This document shows positions 9,856 to 17,700 of a stretch of 64,000 nucleotides of DNA, piece by piece; within the stretch, counting starts at the first letter, position 1, and each line of letters starts with the position of its first letter. Origin of the DNA: Myxococcota bacterium (GTDB lineage: Bacteria > Myxococcota > Kuafuiibacteriia > Kuafuiibacteriales > Kuafuiibacteriaceae); NCBI GenBank assembly GCA_028289325.1, contig JANQQN010000055.1, positions 1 to 64,000 on the forward strand, given 5' to 3'. The translations under genes and the position numbers were made by a program. The notes beneath the pieces are model-generated. The model searched no databases and had not been told where the DNA came from. It was given only the letters and a program-made list of their open reading frames with translations.

Positions 9856-10008
9856 TTATAAACGTCTCTTCGTCAACGCCTCCAAGAACGCGACGACCGC
9901 GTCGATCTCGGCTTCAGTGGCTTCGAATGGTCGAACCAATCCCGACTTGAGTGGGCTCAGTCGGCCGTCGCTGGCGTCGGGGCCTGATTCGATCGTTATC
10001 GGTCGATG
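9856..10008 (-). pseudogene. Remnant of a di-heme cytochrome c peroxidase-like C-terminus
   Basis: Minus frame reads SDGRLSPLKSGLVRPFEATEAEIDAVVAFLEALTKRRL*, like the C-terminal ...LTxxEIxxLVAFLxALT of MauG/CCP-type proteins; no full gene upstream. Confidence 0.4.
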
Positions 10009-10406
10009 AACTCTTCGAACCACCGCGAGTAGAACTCAAATGTATTAAGCCGTTTGACGATCTCAGTCATGACCTCCAAAGCGTCACCATCAGGCGATAC
10101 CATGAAAATAAGGAGGAGGTCGGCCCGTTGCGGCTCGACCGTCAAGTTGACGTCGGTCTCCAACTGCACGCAGCGCGGTCGACGCTCGTCGATGAGCGCC
10201 GCGGCCAGCAGGCACCAGACGGTTCGGTACCGGCCCATCGCCCCGCAGTCTTGGCCGATTCACCGCCCGGCACCAGGGCAACGTTCGAGGATCACTGATC
10301 AATCCACGCCATCAGCCGCTGGATCACGTCGCGAGCGCCATCGACGTCGTCCTCCTCGATACACTCCAGAGCATCGCGCAATGACCCCGCGATGTGATTC
10401 ACAATC

Positions 10407-10500
10407 AGGGCGCTCAAGGGCGCTAAACAGCCATCGCCGACCTGATTATCGCCGTCCGGAGCCACAAAGGGCGCTCAACGGCCATCAACGGCGCTGAAAT
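10407..10500. repeat. Short iterated GGGCGCTCAA-type repeats
   Basis: AGGGCGCTCAAGGGCGCTAAACAGCCATC and AAGGGCGCTCAACGGCCATCAACGGCGCTGAA within ~95 bp. Confidence 0.5.
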
Positions 10501-10508
10501 AGGCGTAT

Positions 10509-10528
10509 TTCGATTCCCGCCGGCTCCA
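10509..10528 (+). other. att-like tRNA/tmRNA 3'-end fragment
   Basis: TTCGATTCCCGCCGGCTCCA resembles a T-loop/acceptor 3' end (TTCGATTCCCGC..CTCCA) but lacks the pairing 5' T-stem and acceptor strand. Confidence 0.4.
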
Positions 10529-11157
10529 ATCCAGCCAATGACTTCAATGACTTAGACAAAACCCATCGACTCAAAGTTACCCGCCGGTCCTCTGACATTC
10601 TTTGTTTCGAACTCAACCTTTCGCGCCATCGACGCTCAGGTAGCCTCGACACAACCTGTTCCGAGCTGCTGGCCACAGCTGACACCGGCTCCATCAAAGG
10701 AACGAACCAATGAAGGAAACGAGGTCCGCTAACGGCGCTTCGAGCCGTAGCCACCGCGCAGCTGGGTGATCGTGAAGTAGCGCAGCAGCATCGAAACTTG
10801 AGCTACGCCAAGCGTACTTGCCAACGTCGTACGGGACCGAGCGTCGCGACTTCATCTCACCGGCCGGTCATCGACCAACCCTTGACCGCGCGACGTGAGT
10901 CTTGGAGGCCTTCGCTTGCCGGGCGACTCACGAAGAACCTCGACGAGCGTGCTTGAACTCGAGCGATTCCGTCGATACTACAACGGCGTGCGGGCTATCG
11001 CGCACTGGACGGACACCGAGTGATCTAGCCGAATCGACGAAACCTACCCGCGCCATGGCCGACAGATCCTCACGGCAGAGGCCTCATCCATCTTCCCATG
11101 GAGGCGCAAGTAAGGTTTCGCCCCGGACGGCGGTTCGACCGAAACCGCTTCCTCGCG

Positions 11158-13590
11158 ATGAAAAAACTCAACGCTGGACCCTGGTACGGCGCAGGGCTCG
11201 CACGCGTGTGGTACGGGGTTTTCGTGCAAGGAGTCTTAGGGCATCAGGCCGTCGCCATTGGTCTAGCTTCAGCATTGGCCGGGTGCGTCGCCTCGGGAGC
11301 GGCAGGTTCGGGCGCCACCCAGAGTCTTCGCGAGGTCAAGCCTTACGAGTTGGGCTCTCGATACACTACAGTTTATGGGGAAACCAAAGCCAACGACGTG
11401 GAGATCGTTCCATCGATCCGCCGGGTTGAACCTATCTATCCAAGGCGGGCGGCCGAACGGTCTATCCAAGGCTGGGTCGTCATGCGTTTTCGACTCGACC
11501 CTGCGGGATGGCCACAGGCCGTCCGAGTGATCGACTCGGCGCCGGCGAAGACATTCGACAAGGCAGCGGTCTCGGCCGTATCGAAGTGGCGGTACCGGCC
11601 AGCGACACGGAACGGTCGGCCCGTTCATCGTCTGGGCATCTCCGCCAAGCTGACGTTCAGATTGGACTGGTCGGATTCGGATGCTAATCTGGAGATGGAC
11701 GATGGTACCAGGTGGTCGCCGGAGTCCACGGACCAGCATCCAGGTGGCAATGAGATCGTCGGGGCGCCATACTTCGCTCAGACCAAAGCTTGCGCCCAGG
11801 TCAAGCTCTCACCAGACGGACGCCGAGTCAGCGCGGTGCTCAACAAAGGAGGCGAAGCCTACTTGAGGATCATCGATGCGATGACCCTGGAGGCCGACAG
11901 CACTTACCACCTGAAGTCTGGCGGCGAAATCATCACCTATGGCTGGTCTGGCAATAACGTCATCTTGATGGAAAGTTCGCGAGACACGATACGTGTCGAC
12001 GTCGAGAGGCGTTCGACGGAACTCCTCGATGGGCGCCGATGGATCGCTCGCCCCGTAAACGACCACGGCCCGATCGTCAGCATCGGCGCCCCATCCGGCG
12101 TCGCGATCGGCCTGCAGGGAATACGCTCTTCGATCTACCGATTCAACAGCGCTCGCGCCGAGTTTGAAGAAGTCCCAACGCCATATCGGCTCAAGCAGGT
12201 CGTCCTCAGGAAGAACGGCGAAGTCCGGTGGGCACTCAGCATCAGCGACCAGCGTCCGCGACTCGTCACACACGAGGACGGCGGCTGGAAGCAGCACGCA
12301 TCTCTTTCTGGCGATACCCGACTGATCGGCTACACCAGCGTCGATGACGTCGTATACCTCGTCGACGAAGACGCGGCCGGGCAGCCGGCGGTGTTCGGTA
12401 TTGGCTCCGACGGTGAGAAGCGCAAACTCGCCCAAAATGGTCGGCATACGCCCTCTGGCTTCGTCTTCGACCAGGATGACCGCCTGGTGGCGGTCGCCTT
12501 CGAGGAGGAGACTCCCAAGCTCGTGGTCTTGCAGCCCGATAGCCGAGTGGCTAGGTTCAACCTCCGACTCGAACAGCAGCTCACGAGCCAGCATGTTCTC
12601 ATTCGGAGCGTTGCGGACGACGGGCGGCATGCGATCGCCGCCGTTTACTCCGACCGCCGGCCGCTGCGGTATCTGTTGCTCGACCTCCATCAAGGACAGG
12701 CCCGAGAGCTCTGCTCGGCCTTTGCTGAGCTCGACGAAAGAATGGAAGCGCCCACCGAAGTGGTGCGAATCGACGCGAGCGACGGTTTGGCGCTTCACGG
12801 CCGGGTGACTCGGGGCCTGCGAAGGGATGGCGACACCCAAGCTTCAGCCGACTCCGCGCCCAAGGCGCGACCGGTCCGAGGCCTGGTGGTCGTGCCCGCT
12901 GACGACAAGTCCTGGGTATTCGATCGAGACGCGCAGTTCCTGGCCGCCAATGGTTTTTCGGTCTTGCGGGTCAGTTACCGAGGTACGCCTGGCTTCGGAC
13001 CAGCTTACGACACCACCAACCGGCGACGGTGGAATCGACGAATCCTCCAGGATGTCGTCGAAGCGACGCGGTGGGCCATCGACAAGGGCGTCGCTTCGGA
13101 GGGCCGGCCGATCTGCGTCATGGGGCGAGGCTACGGTGCGTATGTCGCGGCCATGGCCGCGATCATCGCGCCGAAACTCTATACGTGCATGGTGGGCATC
13201 TCGGGCTTTTATAACGTTCCGCAAGCCGTCGACGATGCTGATGCCCCCGCCTCCTATGTAGGCAACCTGCTCTTCGAGTCGTGGCTCGAGGAAGCAGATC
13301 CCACCGTTCGCGAAGTCTCACCTTTCCATCGGGCGAACGAGCTCCGTACGGCAACGCTCCTGGTTCACGGTCAGAAAAGTAGGGATGTGCTGGCGAGCCA
13401 GTCGGAAACCATGGCGAGGGCGCTCGAGAAGTACGGGACCACGGTCGAACGATTCATGCCACCCACGCAAAAGTTTGACAGACCTGGCCCGCGGACCGCG
13501 CTCTACCGCCGGATGGCCCATTTCCTGAATCGGCAGAGCGCGGCCGCAGACAAATCGCCGCCGATATCGACAAGTCCTGTCATTAGATAG
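11158..13590 (+). CDS. Lipoprotein with TonB C-terminal-like domain fused to S9 (prolyl oligopeptidase)-like beta-propeller and alpha/beta-hydrolase domains
   Basis: Lipobox LASALAGC; TonB-CTD RVEPIYPRRAAERSIQGWVVMRFRLDPAGWPQAVRVIDSAPAKTFDKAAVSAVSKWRYRPA; C-terminal S9-like VLRVSYRGTPGFG...ICVMGRGYGAYVAAM. Confidence 0.8.
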   Translation: MKKLNAGPWYGAGLARVWYGVFVQGVLGHQAVAIGLASALAGCVASGAAGSGATQSLREVKPYELGSRYTTVYGETKANDVEIVPSIRRVEPIYPRRAAERSIQGWVVMRFRLDPAGWPQAVRVIDSAPAKTFDKAAVSAVSKWRYRPATRNGRPVHRLGISAKLTFRLDWSDSDANLEMDDGTRWSPESTDQHPGGNEIVGAPYFAQTKACAQVKLSPDGRRVSAVLNKGGEAYLRIIDAMTLEADSTYHLKSGGEIITYGWSGNNVILMESSRDTIRVDVERRSTELLDGRRWIARPVNDHGPIVSIGAPSGVAIGLQGIRSSIYRFNSARAEFEEVPTPYRLKQVVLRKNGEVRWALSISDQRPRLVTHEDGGWKQHASLSGDTRLIGYTSVDDVVYLVDEDAAGQPAVFGIGSDGEKRKLAQNGRHTPSGFVFDQDDRLVAVAFEEETPKLVVLQPDSRVARFNLRLEQQLTSQHVLIRSVADDGRHAIAAVYSDRRPLRYLLLDLHQGQARELCSAFAELDERMEAPTEVVRIDASDGLALHGRVTRGLRRDGDTQASADSAPKARPVRGLVVVPADDKSWVFDRDAQFLAANGFSVLRVSYRGTPGFGPAYDTTNRRRWNRRILQDVVEATRWAIDKGVASEGRPICVMGRGYGAYVAAMAAIIAPKLYTCMVGISGFYNVPQAVDDADAPASYVGNLLFESWLEEADPTVREVSPFHRANELRTATLLVHGQKSRDVLASQSETMARALEKYGTTVERFMPPTQKFDRPGPRTALYRRMAHFLNRQSAAADKSPPISTSPVIR

Positions 13591-13748
13591 TCTTTGCTCG
13601 GGGCCGATTGGATTAGACGGCCTGGCAATGGCGGGCTGAGCTCGCGAGCCACGCAAAAAGAAACGGAGCGGGAGAGTGTCAGAAGGCTCTGTGTAAAGGG
13701 ATTGCGCTCCGATCCCGTTTCTGTTCTGAACTGGAAAGAGGCAGCAAG

Positions 13749-15143
13749 ATGGCCGAAAACGAGCACGAATCCAAGATCGAGGACCCAGTGGAACTTGGCT
13801 ACGTCACGTCGCCGTCGGGCATGTTGGTCGTTGTCGACTGTGGGTTGTTGAACCTGTGGGCTCACAGCGCCGCTCCATCGCTCCCCGAAGGGACGTTAGA
13901 TGATCCGGAAGCAGAAATAGAGGCCAACAACGCCCAAGACCTCTTCCTGGAAGGCCCCGATGCACGAGCGGCGGGACTCGCATACGATCGTGGCTGCCAT
14001 CCCCTTTTCATTTACGACGTGCCGAGAAAGGCAGTCGCGAACCTCGTCCAACACTTCAGCGACTTTGCGAAAGACAACAGCTACGAGGCCGTGCTGACTC
14101 CGCTCTCCGAACGGATCTCTCACCGAGAGAGAATCGCTCTTCACCTGGCAAGCGGTGAACCAAAGAATGGGATCTCTTTCCACGGTATCTCAGCCGCTGT
14201 CGTTTCCGGCATCCCACCCACAAAAAGGCTCAGGGTACTTGGCCGACGGCGTTCGGTGGGCTCGGAGTTTGAGAGCCGGTGGCACGACGTCTACCTAGAG
14301 CTTCAAACCGACGCTAAAGTAGTACGGTCCGAACTCCGGGGTTATGCCGCCGTTGACAAGGCACGGCTGATCTTCGCGGACGCGGACGGACTTGGCGACT
14401 GGATTCACGAGGATCCCATCGATGGTCGGGCTGACTTCGTCTTCTGGGGCGCAGATGCAGAACTTGCAGCCACCCAGGCGAACGCTCCTAAGTTAGATGA
14501 ACAGAACTTCGGATGGCAAGACCTCGAGGTCAGGAAGGTGATCGAGCTTGGTACAAAAGTCGAGGCGCTGCGCTCCGAAAAAGGCTGGCGATTCGCTACT
14601 GATTTCCGTCCGCATTCACACCATTGGCAGGCAATGGAAGAAATCAGGCTACGGGAGACTGAATCAGCGACGGTCGTAGTCGGCTGCAGCGAGATGTGCG
14701 TCTTCATGACTTCTTGGGGAGATGGCCTGTTCGAGGTGTATGCCGACTATGACGCGCAGGATCGTCTTGCTCGCGTCCGGATAGCGTTAGGAACCGACCG
14801 GACCCTGAAGCGAGTGCAAGCCGTCGAGGAGCGATACTTTGGGGATTTCGCGAAGATGGCATTCGTCAGTAAGAAGGTGGTCGAAGATGGCGGGTGCGTG
14901 CGCTTTCTCTACCGAGAAGAACCTGACCGCGAGCAGGACAGTGGCTGGAGAGCTTTTGCAGGAGGGGAGACAGACGATTACGCAAACGATGCGTCAAACG
15001 TCCTGCCCATGCCTCTGCGTGATCTGCTGGAGCGCGACGCGAGCATTGAAGAAACGCTCAGAGCGCCGGTTGGGAGCATGTTCGAGCGCGAGTCCTGCGA
15101 CGCTCTGTTCACACTCGTAACAGACTGGGAGCTGGACAGCTAA
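13749..15143 (+). CDS. Immunity-like multidomain protein (DUF4241-like plus C-terminal DUF2185/Imm33-like)
   Basis: SWGDGLFEVYADYDAQDRLARVRIALG (DUF4241-like) and AFVSKKVVEDGGCVRFLYREEPDREQDSGWRAFAGGETDDYANDASNVLPMPLRDLLERDASIEETLRAPVGSMFERE (DUF2185-like). Confidence 0.7.
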   Translation: MAENEHESKIEDPVELGYVTSPSGMLVVVDCGLLNLWAHSAAPSLPEGTLDDPEAEIEANNAQDLFLEGPDARAAGLAYDRGCHPLFIYDVPRKAVANLVQHFSDFAKDNSYEAVLTPLSERISHRERIALHLASGEPKNGISFHGISAAVVSGIPPTKRLRVLGRRRSVGSEFESRWHDVYLELQTDAKVVRSELRGYAAVDKARLIFADADGLGDWIHEDPIDGRADFVFWGADAELAATQANAPKLDEQNFGWQDLEVRKVIELGTKVEALRSEKGWRFATDFRPHSHHWQAMEEIRLRETESATVVVGCSEMCVFMTSWGDGLFEVYADYDAQDRLARVRIALGTDRTLKRVQAVEERYFGDFAKMAFVSKKVVEDGGCVRFLYREEPDREQDSGWRAFAGGETDDYANDASNVLPMPLRDLLERDASIEETLRAPVGSMFERESCDALFTLVTDWELDS

Positions 15144-15177
15144 ATTCGGACGCCGCTCTGAAGCCAATGAAGCGATT

Positions 15178-15702
15178 ATGTCCGCATTCACAGCCGAAGC
15201 CATTTCTGAGCCTGACGACCTGAACTGGTGCTACGGTCCTGAGGTTCCCGTTCCCGCGATGGGCGGAGACTCGATCACCTTCGTCTTCGAATCCTATGCG
15301 GAGTCCACGCAGAGGGATGCGCTGGTACGTGTCGCCAACACCTTCGCGGCCGCCCCCAAGACTCTCCTAGAAGCCGCGGAACCTTTCCTTGCAGAATACT
15401 TGCGTGACTGTAACTCAGACTGGGCCCTGACAGACGATGAATACATTCATGTCGCCACCCCGTCGGACGTCTGGAGTCATGTTCACCTCCCCGAGGAGGT
15501 TCACGTTACGGAACGCGACGAGACAGTCTATCTGGTCATCGAGGCCAATTGCGACTGGGAACCTGAACACGGACTCATGCTCGTATTTGACGAAAACCTG
15601 CAGTTGGTGAAGCTTGGCCCCTACGATGGCCATGTGACTAATGAGCATGCCTTTGCTGACCCTAGCCTTCGCGGTGTCGTCTACCGAAGACGATCGAGCT
15701 GA
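15178..15702 (+). CDS. DUF6985-like protein, probable immunity type
   Basis: VYLVIEANCDWEPEHGLMLVFDENLQLVKLGPYDGHVTNEHAF; 34 bp downstream of the DUF2185-like gene on the same strand. Confidence 0.65.
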   Translation: MSAFTAEAISEPDDLNWCYGPEVPVPAMGGDSITFVFESYAESTQRDALVRVANTFAAAPKTLLEAAEPFLAEYLRDCNSDWALTDDEYIHVATPSDVWSHVHLPEEVHVTERDETVYLVIEANCDWEPEHGLMLVFDENLQLVKLGPYDGHVTNEHAFADPSLRGVVYRRRSS

Positions 15703-16094
15703 AGCCATCCAACAAACTGACTCGCCCCGAGTTCACCAGAGACGCGCGTGAGTCAGTGGCATTACCTCGACCAGTGAACACCGGATATGTGGAGAGAAAC
15801 ACGTGTTGAAGACGGCGAAGCGCGACGTAGGGTCAGCAACCGTTCAAGTCGGAAACCGTGAAGCTGGATCTTAGAGGACAGCGCTCGGCCCCTGATACCA
15901 TCGCGCAGTATCAGTTGCACGAAGCACTCGTATACGATCTGTGGCTACATATCAGCGGCGATTCGCTGCTAAACAGACATCGTCCACCTTTGAGGCAAGG
16001 TCAAAGCTCCGTACCCGATCTTCTGAGACGCCTTCCTCAGGCATCATCGACACATCGGCTTCTCCCGCCCTATCCTCGCTCAGTGCCCGCTTGA

Positions 16095-16622
16095 ATCGCT
16101 TGCCCGAGCTGCAGTCTGAAACACACCGCGCGCCCCGACGGGCGCTGTCCTCGGTGCGGTGAATTTGCAACAGTCGAAGCCGGGCTGGTCTCAGGCGGGG
16201 CGGCGCCCGCGTCCTTCACCCGACCCTCCCACGACGTCGAGACGGACGACCCTGACCTGGGTGGATTCCACGAGGCCCTGCGTGCCCACCCGTGCATCGT
16301 CGGTGTCGTCTCGCTCTTCATCGGATTCGCGTTCAGCCACTGGCTGATCCTCGGCCCGATGCGGGAAGCCGACCTGCAGGCCGAGGAGGTCATGATCAGC
16401 GCGAAAGGCGTGCTCGTGGGGGTCGCCTTCACCTGCCTCGGTGTCCTTCTGACTGTCTTCGGCCCCTATGTCGCGAGCGCGCTGTGGCCCCGAGAGAACG
16501 AGTCGAGGACCCCCGGCCACGCGATGGGCGTGGGCATCGCCCTCCTCGCGTTCATCACTTATCTGGGCGTCGAATCCTACATTCAGAGCCTCGGCTATCG
16601 GCTCGAGCCGTTTTGGAAATAG
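16095..16622 (+). CDS. Zinc-ribbon membrane protein, start unresolved
   Basis: Open frame after TGA at 16092 reads IACPSCSLKHTARPDGRCPRCGEFATVEAG...HPCIVGVVSLFIGFAFSHWLILGPMREADLQ... with three to four TM helices; the ORF track only lists the internal ATG at 16359. Confidence 0.55.
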   Translation: MACPSCSLKHTARPDGRCPRCGEFATVEAGLVSGGAAPASFTRPSHDVETDDPDLGGFHEALRAHPCIVGVVSLFIGFAFSHWLILGPMREADLQAEEVMISAKGVLVGVAFTCLGVLLTVFGPYVASALWPRENESRTPGHAMGVGIALLAFITYLGVESYIQSLGYRLEPFWK

Positions 16623-16648
16623 GCGATCGGAAGGCTCCTTGAGTTATC

Positions 16649-17317
16649 ATGCAGTGGCCCATGTTTGCACCGTCCGCAAGATCAATGGCGGCGCTCGAGC
16701 TCGCACTCTTTGTTGGCATTGTCGCCGGCCATACCGTCGGTATTCTGCCGATATCTTCCACGCCGTTGTTGGTGGTGCTCGTCTGGTGGTCCCTTCACCG
16801 GCGGCACATGACATGGGCTTCCATCGGGCTTCTGTGGCCGAACAAGGTGGTGGTCTGGGTGCTCACCGGCGTAGTTGCGGCAGTGGTGCTGCAGTTGTGG
16901 GGTACATGGGTTCAAGAACCCTTCTTCGATAGACTGACCGGACAAACGCAGGATCTGTCTCAGTTCTCGCAGATGAAGGACAACTTGGGATTTCTTGTTG
17001 TCATGCTCATCCTCAATTGGCTCTTGGCGGCCTTCGGTGAGGAGACCGCCTATCGCGGCTATCTTCTTAATCGGCTCGCCGACCTTTTCGGCCGGACCAA
17101 GCTCGGATGGACCGCGGCGGTCGTGTTCGGATCTGCAGCTTTCGGGGTGGCCCATTTGTGGCAAGGCACATCCGGGGTGCTCGATGCTTCGGTGATGGGG
17201 GTTTGGTATGCGCTGCTCTATCTCGGAGCCAATCGCAACCTATTGGTCCCGGCGGTCGCTCATGGGGTCAACAACACGAACGGACTCTGTCTCATCTATC
17301 TGGGATACGGCTTATAG
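16649..17317 (+). CDS. CPBP family intramembrane metalloprotease
   Basis: EETAYRG, FGVAHLW and HGVNNTN motifs (EExxxR / FxxxH / HxxxN). Confidence 0.85.
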   Translation: MQWPMFAPSARSMAALELALFVGIVAGHTVGILPISSTPLLVVLVWWSLHRRHMTWASIGLLWPNKVVVWVLTGVVAAVVLQLWGTWVQEPFFDRLTGQTQDLSQFSQMKDNLGFLVVMLILNWLLAAFGEETAYRGYLLNRLADLFGRTKLGWTAAVVFGSAAFGVAHLWQGTSGVLDASVMGVWYALLYLGANRNLLVPAVAHGVNNTNGLCLIYLGYGL

Positions 17318-17700
17318 GCGGTATTCGCGAGACGCGACGATCGATACGCCGTTCGTGGAGTCGATGTACCTCGGTATCTTCTTCAACCGCGGTGTCCTTC
17401 GGAGGGGCGTGAAGATCCGTGCGTCCGGTCGAGTGCGGCGTAGACTCGCGCCCTGCGACTTCTTGATTCGCGCGACCCCCGAGATCCCGCTGCTCAAGCC
17501 TCCGGCAAAACCCGAATCGCCGACAGAGGATGAACCTCTCGGATCCCGTCCCCTCCCGGGCAACACCGGGGCATCCACAGTGCTCGAAGCGCAAGTCCTG
17601 CACAACATACTCCTCTCGTGGCACGAGCCCCCTTGCGCAGATGCCCTACGGCTCAAGGGCCGGCCGAGCGACCAGGCACGGAACTTGCCGACATCATGCT

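Noticed and set aside
10407-10500. Possible CRISPR array
   Set aside because: Repeats are ~10 nt, irregularly spaced, without uniform spacers, and no cas genes are nearby.
10509-10528. Complete tRNA/tmRNA gene
   Set aside because: Only the 3' T-loop/acceptor-like 20 nt present; no 5' acceptor or T-stem partner, so kept only as an att-like scar.
13640-13730. Hairpin (GAAACGG...CCGTTTC) as a terminator or riboswitch
   Set aside because: Short stem with a ~50-nt loop and no U-tract; too weak.
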